64,000 nt of DNA from contig VXBM01000001.1 in NCBI GenBank assembly GCA_013400155.1, positions 4,730,515 to 4,794,514 on the forward strand, read 5' to 3'. The DNA is from Helopsaltes ochotensis (taxonomy: Eukaryota > Chordata > Aves > Passeriformes > Locustellidae). Positions 13,301 to 25,793 of the stretch are shown in pieces; position 1 is the stretch's first letter; every line of letters begins with the position of its first letter. A model generated the notes under the pieces. It was given only the letters and a program-made list of their open reading frames with translations, was not told the origin of the DNA and made no database searches. A program made the position numbers and the translations under genes.

Positions 13301-16300
13301 CATTCTGTTTCTTTGGGCTCACTTGCTCTGTCCCCTTGTATGACTCCTTATCCCGATTGTAAATTGCATCCTCAAAATAACAGCTGTCTACCTCAGTGCT
13401 GTCTTAGGAAAAGCAGAGCTTCAGAGCAATGCTAAACCCAAGTACTATTAATATGAAAAGCAAATGGTAATGAAAGTAGAAGAACTAAAGACAGAAGTAA
13501 ACTTAATGGCTAAAAGAGGAAAAGAAGAATGAGTGATGAGCCTTAATACTGTTTTAAGTGTGAATGCAATGGTTTTAGCTAATGACTTGCCATTAAAAAT
13601 GTCTCAATGGAACAAAGTACCTAGTAAAACCACAGATTCCCTGGCTTTTATAACAACTATAATTAGTTAAACAGGGAACTGCTTGTAAAGGTGTTTTGGT
13701 TTGCCAGTTGAGCTGTATTAGCCCAAATTACTACCAGATCACGAGCATTTAACCTAGCACAAAAATGCAGAATTTTTCAAATGGAAATAAAAACAAGTCA
13801 CTAAACAAGTCACTTTGGATCACAAGGACATTTATTTGCCTGCTTATAGTACGCTGTTTACAATTGAGAAATAAACAATGGTTTCATTAATTAAAATGTT
13901 AGATGTACTTAACAGATCTCTTCTAAAAGGTGTTTTCTATATTTCTCCTTTTCAGAATATTAGAAATTGACATATATGAGACCTGAACATTTTAGAGGAC
14001 ATGGTCTTGCTGCCTAAAAGTAGTGGTCTCCTGAAGTACAGGTAATATGCTTAGAAAGGAAGCAGCATCCCATTGAATGTGATTTTTTTTTTCCCCCTGA
14101 GAATGCAGATTTGGGCCCTGGTACACCCCCTAATTTATCTTGAATTTATTTTTTTGATGGGAACACAGAGATAAAAAGGTTTGTATTACTGCTGGGAGAT
14201 GTGACAGAGTAGTTTGTTAACCAAATTCTGAGGGAGACTTTGAAAGACTTAAGAAAAATATGTCCCGAAATCTTATCAAGTCTTTCAAGAAGTCTGGAAC
14301 CTAATGTGCCTTTACCAGAAGAGAAATTTTCTCTTATTTTGTTTACCAACCTTACAAATGTAGATTATTCTGTTTCACACTACAAAATACGCCCATTTCA
14401 ACAATAAATTTAGCTACTGCTTTCTCCCCTCTTTTGTTTATGCTTGTTCGTTAATTACTTCTTTAGGGGTTGACCCTAGGTTTAGATTTAGGTTTTGTGT
14501 GTTCAAGGCTGACAAACCAAAATATCTCTACTCTAACTACCAGAAGAAATCAAGAATTAATAGGTTAAAAACTTGGTACATAAATCAATACTAGTATGCC
14601 TTGTAGTTTAAGGAGGGCAAATCTCTGTAAGTGTATATTGCTTTAAGTTCAAGCCAAGAATTCCAACCTTATATTTAAATAACAGGGCATTTACAGACAT
14701 GTGGGGTGGAGCATCTACCTTACCAAGAAATTTTAGTTTGATATAGTGAGAAAGGAAAAAACAATTGTAATGCATAGTATGAACCAGTGAATGAGAATGA
14801 TGAGCAGCATTGCTTTGCTTGTCATGCTTCTGCTTGAGGAAGTCATTCTTACTTTAGGAAGCATCAAAAATAGAAAAATGTGAGACTAGGAAGAAGAATA
14901 ATGGGAACAAATCTAATTGGGAGTGAAAAGAAGCTATGGTGTGAATTAGAAACATCGAGATGCTGTAAGACTTCTCTGTCAAAAATGAAGGAATAAATAA
15001 GATTTCAAATATGGAACTTGCATAAATCTGGTGTGCCAGCAGCCACACATGTGTGCTCCAAGAATTGGCAAGAATTGTTGCTCAGATAGGAGATGTGGAA
15101 AGATTGCTTTCATCATGCTACTTATTCCTCCTGACATGTAGTGCCATTGAGTGTAAGGTAGGAAGTGTGTCCTGCTGTTCTTCTGTGACATTTTAAAAAT
15201 GGCCAGTCTAACAAGGAATCTGAGGTTAGTGTACCCTGACCAATCAGTTACTATTTCATCTGGTAAAAAGGTGAATTACAGCAAGTGTTAGAGAGGAAGG
15301 AGGACATGTGGAGAGCAGCAGGTTTCAGAAATGTAATTTTCCAAGTTCCAAAGCCTTGGAGATACATAGACATGAATAAAAATACTTGCAGAACAGTGTA
15401 TGCTGAAGTGAAATAAATAGCTGCATGTTTTCTGAATTAGGTCACATAAAATCCTGAATTAGCTCATCTCTACCTCAGCCACTTCAGAAAGGAGCCAAGA
15501 GCCTGTGTGAGTTATCAGAGAAGTAACCACAAGAGAGGACTAAAGGCACAGTGTAAAAGCACCCTTTTGTATATTTGAAGCTCTCATTGCTTTGCTCCTG
15601 AGATTCTCTCTCCATCAGCTAGTTCTGCTGTGGACAGCTGAGTATTTACCAAGTGGTAAAGAAGCAATTTACCTCTAAATTCAGGACACAGGACCATTTA
15701 GAATTGAGTTCAGGTTTTACAATTCCTTGTGACAGTCATCCTTCAGGTGAGTTGGAAGCTGGCACAGCTTTGTCTCCTAGGTAAATAAAACTTTGAGTCT
15801 TGGATTTGGATTCCCCTTGCTATCATCATGCTAAAATGCATTATGCAGAAGCCAATCCCACCACCACTAAATTCAAGCAAAACTTTCCTAATTTTTGAAA
15901 TCATATGCCACACTTGATGATGGCTACTTAGTAAACAGAGAAAAGAACATAAATTGAAGTGCGTTGCAAAGCAATTGGATACATGTAAATGAATGCCCCT
16001 AAGCAGGCAAGCCTGGTGTGAGTGAGTGTTCTGGTACTGGCAAGTTAAATCTTGTTTAAAAGGACAGGTGGAAATCAAGACATTTGCTATATCAGTAAAA
16101 TAATGCTGGAAAAAAGGATGCGTGTGGCTGAGTGATGAAATGCATCAGGTAAAGCAAAAGGACAAGGTTTTCTTCACCTTTTTGTTGCTGTAGGTAAGGA
16201 ACTGATACAGCATTGCGCAGGTATGGAATAACTTGGAAAAGTCCAAGCTGAATTGAAGTCACAGTGGCTGGAGCAGAGAGGGTCAAATCTTTCGTAAAAG

Positions 16301-19300
16301 TTAGAAAGAAGAAGGAGTAAAAAAAGTTCTCTTCAGGACAGCTGTAAGTTGGGGAAATGGCTTATTCCTGTGTCTGCCTGACAGTGTGTTTTCTTGGAGA
16401 AGTGAGCAATAGATAACAAATGAAAAAATTGTCAGTAATCTTCTTCTGTTTAGTTCTATAATTTGTAGAAATTATTTCTGCTCATCTAGAAGGACATTTA
16501 CAAATCAGATAAGGAAAAAAACCCACTAACTCCTTTATTTCTGATGAGATCTTGGTTAATTATAAGAAATTTTATGTCCCACTGACTTTAATTATGTCTT
16601 AGTTTTGGGGTGTTTTCCCCATTTGGCTTCTTTCAATTTCCAGATATTTTTGGTCTGGTTTCCAGAAAGCATATCTATGTCCCTTTTAACTTGAGTTACA
16701 AAGTTTTAGAAGATCAATAATAGTTTTTCTTGCTATGAAAAATGAAGTTCTCAATGAAAAAGGCTTTTATATGGTGATTGATAGGTCTACTGTATTTCTG
16801 GTTTTAAAATTCACTTCGTTCATTTTTTTTTTGTAAAGCAGAATAGTGTGAATATTACATTCTATTGAGACAAGTCCACTATAGGCACTCAGATGTCAAA
16901 ATGTTTCAAAAACATATAAAAAAATAAAGAAATGAATAGAAGCTTCCTTGTTCCTTAAATTATTACTGTGTTACCCTGAACTGTAAGTGAACCCTTTTTG
17001 CTTATAAAAGAAGCAGCTGTTCATGCGATTGAAACCATGGTTCATTACAAGCTGACCTCAAATTCAGGACTAAAACTTCCTCTATTTTACTACAACTATT
17101 CAGACACGGACTACAGATAAACAATAATCAAAATCAGGATGAAACTTGACTGGGAAACCCTCTATACTCTTTGGCAGAATTATAGCAGCTTTTGGATCAC
17201 CAAGAGTGATATAATGTTAAATGACCCTAAAACATTCCCTTCTCAAATGCAGCAGGTCTGCGCTGCCAACTCTGTAGCAAACAAAGGCTGATTGTAATGA
17301 CTCCTTAAGCATAAGAGTATAGAAACGTTAATTATCACATTTTTTCACATTAAACATTTACAGAGAGTCAAGATGAAAATGGACCTGTTTATGATGATTT
17401 CCCACTTCTTTTTGGGTAAGCCATGTGATTAAAACAGATTTTCATTGTGTTTTCATTTTATTTGAGCTTCATATCTTTCCTTAATGGTTTTGCTTCTTAG
17501 CTAATTTTGGAATTAGGACTGGATGTAAAAGTAACAAAAGTAGCCAGTGTGCCACTAATCTGTTTTGAAGATGTATGTCTAGAATAATGTCATACCATTA
17601 AAAAATGTAAACTAAATTAATGCTCATTACTAGCCAACTCTTTTATAAATGAAGTAGGGCAGCGACATAGTGCTTTGGATGTATGTTTCTCTCTTTTGGT
17701 CTATTGTGTTTGTTTTCCTCTTCTGTAGCTCCCTTGTTTGTTGTTGTCCAATTCTGAGACACAGCAGTGCTTTCTAGTATTATTCATGACCCATATAACA
17801 AGACTCAGAGATAAGATCCTTTACCATTTCCTAGTGGGATACACAGAGTCTCTAAGATTTCATGATCAAATACAAATAGAAGATTATGAATGTGTGTGTG
17901 TTTGCCATGATACATTTAATTATAGAGATTTGGGGCAAAAAACTTGTGAGTCGGAGTAGAATGTAATATGAACCAAGTAGTAGCAATATTAATGATACTT
18001 GTTCAGTAAACCAGAAATCTTCCTCGTATTACATGTATGTTCAGACAATTTTTTTCGCTCTCTGACCTAAATTTCTTGTGGGGTTGTTAAAAACCTAGTA
18101 ATGGGAATGTGTCTCTGGGCTCTTAAAATGCTTTATGGGAGTGTATTAAGAAATTTCTGGGGGAAAAGGAAAGAAAAAACTGTTCTATGCTTAGAAATCT
18201 ACTGGCTGGAGATGTGTAATATTGTTCTGGGATAAACTGATACTATCTTCTATTGATAGTTTTCCTTATGCCATATTCATTCTTTCAAGCCATATGGGGT
18301 TTGACTTTAAATCTGCATAAAATTTGTTGATTTCCTTTTCCCACAGATTTTGAGGTGTTTATTGAAGATGAGGTTTGTTTAAATTGTCTAGTCTTTGAAT
18401 GTTAGGAAAGCAAGAAGTACTTCTAAGTGTATTTTGAGGGAAGATAATTCAAAAGCCAAAACTTTAAATTTCTGAGACATATTTTCTTAAATTTGTTGTA
18501 TTTTCTTTGCCCATGAAATGTGCATTGCATTCAGTGTCTTCTTCCCTACTCCACAGAATTTCATGTCATCTTTATCCAGATTTTCCCCCTGCCCTTCCTG
18601 TAAAGAAGCCCAGAGGAGGCCGCTCAACTTGACATCTCAGTTCTCCTAATTCCACTGCTTGGTCTGATCCCATCACTCTGTTAGATTACTCATGCCTGCT
18701 TGCCAGGGGATCAAGGAGCCTTATGTGATAGAGGTCAGAATCCCACTAAACTAGACTACCTCTTTTTTTTTAACTTTCTTTTCTTCAGCTACTGCTTAAC
18801 TGGTGCAAATTCAGTTATAGTCTAAGCAGAGAAGAAAAAGGACAGACACTGGGGAGCTGCTTAGCTGTGACTCTACTGTATGACATGGAGTCATGCTTAA
18901 CACAGACCACAGCTCTCTATCTGGACTCTTGGGGATGAATCTCTTTCAAATGTTTCATATATCCTGTTTTCAGTTGGTCTTTACTCAGCCTGTTTTCATT
19001 TAGTTGCTGGCCTCTCCTGACAGTTGTGCCCTCTTTTCTTGCTTGCGTTATAGGGTCTTCACTCTTAATAGGCCTTTGTTCTTTGCTTTTGAACTTCTGA
19101 CTTCTCTGTTTTCAAGACAGTTTCTGGTTTTGTTTCCTGTCTGGTCACAGTGCTAGTAACTACTCATTTCATATTTTCTATGAGAGGGATAGTATTTTAG
19201 ATTTCACCTTTTTTAATAATTAATAAGTGGCATTGGGGTCATAGCTACATAATACAGGATCCTACATTATCATATCTGACACATATCTGACCCAACTGTG

Positions 19301-19418
19301 TTCTTTTTGAAGTGATAGTCTGTAAGTACATTAACACTACAAGTGTGCAGTGCTGTTGCTCCTGAGACTGACCAGTGTTTTGCCTTCACATGAAAGTAGT
19401 GGTGTTCTTCATGCTCTG

Positions 19419-21012
19419 CTATCCCTCATGTTCTTGCGCAGGGGGAGTATATCTATCACAATTCCCCTCAGCTGCCTGCAGGACAAAACATTCTGCTGAA
19501 TAGGTCTCATGTAGCGAAATCATGAAGACTTTGGTCCTACTATTATTTGCTGCTGTTTTATCATCAGTCTTCAGCTCATGTAAATGCCTGTTGAGGTAAA
19601 AACCCCAAACGCAAAACCTGGAGAAAATTCTGTTAATAGCTTTGGTTGTCAACTTTCTCTTGTGTCAGTCATCTGTCCAAGTCTTCTTAGTTCACTTTTG
19701 GTGAATGTAAGTCCAAGTGCTCTGCTTTTGGGATAGATGTATTTCTGTCCCAGAACAGCACTTTGCTCCTCAGGTGCACCGAGTTCTGTGGTTCTCAGCA
19801 GCATCACATCACGATCCTTTGCCCTGTTAGAGAGGACACCATGCAGTACTGAGCATATCCAGCAATCATCAGGCTCCTCTGGACACGTAAAAGCACCTAT
19901 GGATGCTCCAATTTCAGCCCTGCACCTCCTTGTTCATCCCCACAGAAGTGTGTCCATTGCATCCATTGCAACAACTTAATGTCATCCATGTGTCTGTAAT
20001 CTTCTCAACTGCTGGATGAGGATCTCCTACAAAGGAATAGTGCAAAGGCAGATAAAAACTGATTTCTGTCTCCCACTTAAGGAGAAAGCTGAGCTCACCC
20101 ATAACCTTTTGGATATTTCTTCATAGCCCATTAACTGTTAGGGCAACACTTCCCCTTAACAAAGCTTCTATGGTTCAAGGCAACATCTTCTGGTTCATTA
20201 TATCCTCTTGTCACCTCACCATGAAACGATTCAGTGGAATATATCAGCTTTTCACTGGGGAGACTGGTTTCTTGTTTGGTTATCTGCTCAACTAGAAGTA
20301 TCTAAGAAATCTTAACTGTTAACATAAAGAAGGGAATTTCTTAGTTGCCTTTGATAAGTGATCATTTCTCTTTGACTGGTGTGATTGGATGATTACTGGA
20401 CTTTTGGATGTTCATTGAGCACCAGCTCGTTGGTCATCAGTGCTTTCCAAAACTCTAGTTCACTGAAACCAAGGATACATGGTGGTGTTTCAGAGAGCTC
20501 CAAATAATTTCAGAATCTCTCTTGGACTGTTATAAAAAGAGCAGGTCTTAGATCTGTCAATAGTCTTGTAATTTCCATTGATGTTTTTGCTTCTTTAAGA
20601 GCAGTTAAAATTTACTGAGTTTTGGAGGTTCCATTCAACAACATCAGACAGAAATTGCTGGACATTAAGTAGGACAATGCTTTTCAATTGGAAGAGACTT
20701 ATAAATTCATTTGAAATCACTTCATCTGCTTTTAAAACGGAGCCATGCCATTTCCAACACAGGGCACGAAGGATATGCACTCAGTGGTGCTGTAAGGAGA
20801 TTAGAAGAATGAATAGAACTGTGCAGCGGAGCAGATATATTTCCCCCTCTAAATGCCCTGAAACATTTAATGGCCTTAGTGATCAGGAATTCTGCTGTGC
20901 CTGTTGTAGCTGAGTGTAGGGTTCCATTGCTTACAGCATCCTGGATTGCCCTGTGTGTTCTCTTGCCTGTCCAGGTTGACAGGAAACTATTTATGTGACT
21001 GTGATGGTACAA
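19419..21012 (-). pseudogene. Possible long decayed coding copy, unrecognised
   Basis: On the minus strand a chain of open segments follows one another over 1.6 kb. They lie at 21012-20722, 20780-20595, about 20615-20395 (over 60 codons with one internal stop, ending in TAA), about 20262-20134, 20102-19914 and 19652-19419. Several have convincing protein-like composition with mixed charged, aromatic and aliphatic residues, for example the short motifs FSELEFWKAL and LLTDLRPALF. Neighbouring segments differ in frame, as expected for a copy damaged by indels and stops. I cannot assign a family. A retrocopy, a dead gene or a transposon remnant are all possible, and chance cannot be excluded by eye. 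Confidence 0.3.
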
Positions 21013-21169
21013 CTTGCAGGCAGTCTGTTACCTTCTGTCTCACTCTTCAGTGTCTCCGTTTGATTTCATGGATAAAAGGACCTTTGTCCTTTAAATCTTC
21101 TTTCAGTCATTTGAGTTAAAGATGAAGTGTCAGATGTGGCTTTTAATTTCCTGCCCATTTTCTTTTAGG

Positions 21170-21217
21170 CCAGGTCTTTTGGCATTATTTAATCCAGGTC
21201 ATTTGGTGTTATTTAAT
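21170..21217. repeat. Two tandem copies of a 24-bp unit
   Basis: A 24-bp unit beginning CCAGGTC and ending TTATTTAAT is repeated directly, with 21 of 24 positions equal between 21170-21193 and 21194-21217. It is a local tandem duplication, not part of a longer array. Confidence 0.85.
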
Positions 21218-24200
21218 CAGTGTGATATTTTAATGCAGCTGTTTACATTTGACTCTTGCTCTGGCATGCTTAGAAACACTCAACATGCCTGCAGTGTAGA
21301 AAAAAAAATGCTAAAAACTGAAAAGTACAAGTAACAAAATACTTATTTTTCTTATAAAAAAACCCAAAACAAACACAACCCAAACCTGCTTATCTTAACA
21401 TAGCCTAGAATGGACTTTTAAACAGATGACAAAGACAGTCTGTGTTTGGAAGATGCTGCTCATGCAGATGAGAAATAGTTTAAGATGTGAGGAACAGTAT
21501 TAATTTAAGGAACTTCTTCATATTTTGAGATTTTAAAAACATAAATGCAAGAAGTTATCACTTGTTAATTTGTTAATAGTAAAAAAGAAAAAAATATCTG
21601 CACCAAACCAAACTATTAGGATAAAGCCTATACAGAATTTAAATAGCTGCTTTTGAATCTGGCAGTGTATGCTCCTTGACATCATTCATGGCCTCTTTTT
21701 AGGGAACTTAGATTTCTTTCTCTGTGGTTGTGTTGGATTGGCTCAGGAAAACATAGAGGGGTCTACACAACTCAGAGGGAGATCTTCTGTTGCCTGATGC
21801 AGAGGCTGCTCATGCAGTAGTGCAGGTTATGCTCTTTTCAAAGACAGAGCAAAACCACCCCTCCATGACTGAAACCAAACTCTAGGACACCTTAAGGGTA
21901 TTGGCCTTTCAGTGCCTTCTTTGTTCTGGTTCTGCACCATATGCCACGTGCTACACTGGGATTCTCATGAAGTGTTTATTTCTGTAGTGTCCAAAAGTTT
22001 GGGCTGTAGTATAGGTGTTAAAAACAGATAAAGGAGGTAGCACGGTGCCTACAGATCTTAAAATTAAACAAGTGGGAGGGAGGATATTTTGCCCTTTTTT
22101 TAAAAAAGTGGGATTTTGCCCGTTCTGCTGTTTTCTGTAGCTACTCTTATTCTCTAGTTGTTTCCTGCTATTACTGGGATTTAACTGCTTACACATGCTT
22201 TGTTGTTTCTTGTGTAACTCTTAAGCTATCATGCAACTTTTACAAGTTTTCCATTTCGTTTGAGCTTTCTTCTGGTTTTTGCATTGTAAATCTACATTTT
22301 TTTCAGCTGTAAAACAAAATTAGTCTGTATTCTGCTTCAAACTGCTTGTCCTAGGCCTTTGGAGGAACCTTCTGAAAGTGCTGATTAGACTGCTGGTGAT
22401 CTTGCTATGCCAGGGTTATTTCAACTGGTTATTTCTATTGTGATCATGAAAGATAAGCCTAAAGCAAGAATGAAAATCGTGCTGTCCTTATTCCTTCTGG
22501 TCTACTCTGTCCTTCCTTGTCGCAGAGTATTGCAGCCTGGAACCTCTCACTTGGCTGCAAGAACAGTAACAGTGTGACCTGCACAGACTGTGCAGTGGAA
22601 GGAGCAGTGTAAATGGAAATCACATGCAAAAGGGCTTAGAAGTCCTTAAAAAACTTCGCTTCCTAAGATTTTGAATCAAAGAAGAGATTCAAAGAAGAGA
22701 TTTATCAGGCATCCTACTTTACTAGCAGTAAGAAAAATTTGGTATGAGTCAAGACTTCTGGCCCAAAGCTCAGAACAGCAGGTTTTCAAGTCCATAAAGG
22801 TGCAAGTTTTGCCTTGTTGTTGATCCTTGACAGAAATCAAGTGTAAGCGCCCCTCACTTTGAGACATCAAGTGATGATGTTGGCTCTGCTCCAGTAAAGG
22901 CAATATTCCAGGGAAAGACAGCATAGCTGAGCAAGTCAGCTGTCTAAAAATGGCTATGTTAGAAAGGAAGAAAGAGTGAGAATAGAGAATGTCTCCTCAA
23001 ATTTAAAAAAAAAAAAAAAAAGTGTTATTTTAATAGTTCTTCTGACTTCTTCCTAAAAGCGGCCTCAACAGTTTGTACATTGGCTCCCAAGGTTATTGTC
23101 CTTCCACTGGAGGTAGTTTGTTTTTAAAAAAAGTGACTTAAAAAAAATAAAGAAAAATAAGATGCTCTAGTTAAAATTTAAAAAAAAAAAGCAACCGACA
23201 AAAAGCTAAGGCAAAAGATTTATCCAGCATATCATCAAAATTTTATTCAATCTGAAACCCTCCAAAGCTGATATTGGAGAAAATAGCAACAGTTCATTTA
23301 CAAATTGATTATTTAGAGAGATTTGAAATTTAACTTAATTTATTGCTGATTTTGAAGTAATTGTTGTGTTAATCTAGGAGATTAGATGAAAGAATATAAA
23401 TTCATCTGTGTCTGAACCAAAAATTCCTGCAGACATTGTCACTTGTTTTTGTGGAGTGTGACTCCTGGGCTAATAACTTCCATGCAGCTGAAACATTGCC
23501 TTCTATGGCTTCAGTGCACTTTATGACTGGACTGGACTGTCTTTTCCCACTCCTCATAGAAATGTTATTTCCATGGAAGGACAGTATTTCCTAGGATCAC
23601 AGTGGTGGTTTTAATTCCAATTTTCTTCCCTAATACAGCTACATATTTCTAATGACTTGGCACTACCTATTAGCTTGGGTAGTTTTGTGTTTACAAATTT
23701 ATTTTCATGGAATTTCAGTAAGTCCAGGTTTCTTTAGTGCATTTCCGTAATTAAGAATACAAATTAATTAAATCTTGCTCAAATGAAAGACCTCTAAAGA
23801 AATTGTATTCAGCTGTAATTCTCTCTGCTTTGCTAAGATTAATGAATTTTAGTGCTCAAAAGGCCAAATCTCTGTTCCTCATAAACAGGAAGCCCACAGG
23901 TGGGTGCCTTTGTCAGACAGGATAACAGAGTCTGGTGAAAAAGCTTTGATGTGTGCAGTGATCAGGTCAGATGTAGTATGTGATAGTAAGGTTTGACTGG
24001 ATAAGTGAGAACTGTAATATGTCTATATATATGTTGTTTTCCAGACACTCTGAAGCATCTCCGGTTCATACAAAGACTCCCCCCCATATGAACTGCTCTT
24101 CCCCTCCCCTCCCCAGTTGTGTTAGGTTTTGGGGAGGTGGGGGTGAAGTTGAATACATGAAAAGACTTTATGATTTTATGATTTTTTTATTTGTTTGGAT

Positions 24201-24880
24201 TTTGGCATTCCTCTTTCTTAATTTTGAAGGGATTTTTAAAAGGTCTAACCTCTGAAACATTTTGTTGCTCCTGGCACATTCTAAAAATCATTAGCCTTTG
24301 AAAAAATTAAAATTCCGACTAAAACTTAGAGTTCTCCCATAAGATGATGACAGAATCTGAAAATCTCTTGTTTTTATAACTTATGATAACAGAAGTGTTG
24401 AATAATTAATACTCTTGCAAATACAATCCAGGATTTGAAAATTAAACAAAACACTAAAAAATACTAAAAATCCCCCCCCAAACCAAAACATGAGAGCACC
24501 ACTTTTACACACTTGGTTCAGCCTTTCAATATCTACTCAAACCTGTACCTTAGAAGGGATTTGAAAACATTATTACTTTCTGGATTTGTTTCTTCTGATA
24601 TATTTATCTCTTTTTTATGCTGGCTAGTATAAAAGTTGTTGGCTAGTATAGAAATACCTGAATTTGATGAGTTTAAGGTACCTTGCAAGCCACTCAATTC
24701 AGCTTTTCAACTTGTGGGTGCAGAAAAATTAGAAAAGTCATGTCAAAGCATTAAAATCTTGAATGCTTATGTCGAGTAGCTCTGGATTCCGTGACTACTT
24801 CTGTCTCATTTAACCCTAATTTCACCCAAGCTCACTCAATAGGACAGAAAAAGTAGTCCATGGGATGAGCCATCAGGTTA
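21218..24880. other. Intergenic, no gene seen
   Basis: No exon or RNA gene was recognised. It contains an A17 run (23005-23021) and several shorter A-rich stretches up to 23190. A C-rich run near 24079-24114 is faced by a G-rich run near 24131-24146. A short direct repeat of TGGCTAGTATA sits at 24621-24631 and 24640-24650. Confidence 0.55.
23005..23021. repeat. A17 homopolymer
   Basis: Seventeen A residues, followed within 180 bp by further A-rich runs. No transposon body could be recognised upstream. Confidence 0.85.
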
Positions 24881-25470
24881 TGAATCGTAAACGCGTGTTA
24901 CCTCTCCCTGCCTTTCCCATTGCAGTCTGAATGCTCCCCACTGCGCTCCCAGTTTATGTTTCAGTAGAGATTCCCGCTCCTGTTGCACTAAGGACGTCTG
25001 CCTTGTTTGGCATCAGCCAATGTTAATAGCTCTGGAGGTGGTGGATCTGCATCGTTCGGCATAATTTAGTGCAAAGATAAAGCTCTGGTCCCTAAAGCAG
25101 GATCGTGGTGATGCTCATGAGGGACAGCTCACGTTCTCAATGGTTTGTTTATTTGAGTACGGCACAGATTTGACTAGAGCAGGAGAGTTTTTCTTCTTAA
25201 AATGCACTTTTCAGGTAATGGCTATGCAATTGTTACATTGAAATCTCAGAGAAAGCTTCTTCTAGTAGATTAAACCTTGGACCAGAATTTAATAAATTTG
25301 GCTAATTGGGATCGTGACCAGTTTGATAATGGTGAGCAAATAATTTTATCACTGTGTGCTTGATGTTTACCTAATTAAACCTGTTCACATGCACTGACGC
25401 TGGATATTTTTACACATCAGAGCCAAGAGTAAGAGTGTTTCACTAGAATGCTGGATGGCTTAGTCTGATG

Positions 25471-25546
25471 TGACATTTATCTTCACTCATCAGAAGTGCA
25501 ATCAGTGGGGAGTTACCCAGATCTTTGTTCATGAAGATAAATGTCA
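25471..25546. repeat. Perfect 15-bp inverted repeat, 46-nt spacer
   Basis: TGACATTTATCTTCA at 25471-25485 is matched exactly by its reverse complement TGAAGATAAATGTCA at 25532-25546. Each arm contains a GATAA word. The match stops sharply at both ends of the arms. Confidence 0.9.
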
Positions 25547-25775
25547 AATATTATCTATCTACATTCTCATATGGTGTCTATTACCATGGTATCTGAATGC
25601 CTTCCAAAGCAGTGATGTACACAAATTAGTGTAAACTAATGTAGACTAAACCAGTCAGCAAATGATCATCATAAAGATGTCGCTGACAATTTTCTGGCAG
25701 TGCCTGTTTGCATCGAATCTTTCCTGTTTCCTTTCATTCTGTAACAGACAGTGAGAGATAAGCTTGTTTAATTGG

Positions 25776-25793
25776 TGGGGGGGAGGGAGGGGG
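25776..25793 (+). other. G-run able to form a G-quadruplex
   Basis: A G7-A-G3-A-G5 run on the plus strand. The G7 can be split to give four runs of three or more guanines with one-base loops, which fits the standard quadruplex pattern. Confidence 0.6.

Larger units (their letters stand above)
6541..19418. other. Intergenic, no gene seen
   Basis: No exon, RNA gene or clear transposon. The two longest minus-strand open frames (9431-9772, 113 codons; 15743-16078, 111 codons) resemble no family I know. Small items inside are an AT palindrome at 8924-8941, a tandem 10-mer at 10205-10224 and a T17 run at 10293-10309. A CR1-tail-like phrase near 8736-8755 is too short to call. Confidence 0.55.

Noticed and set aside
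15743..16078. 111-codon minus-strand open frame
   Set aside because: No family similarity, odd composition, no flanking coding signal; chance length is plausible in 64 kb.
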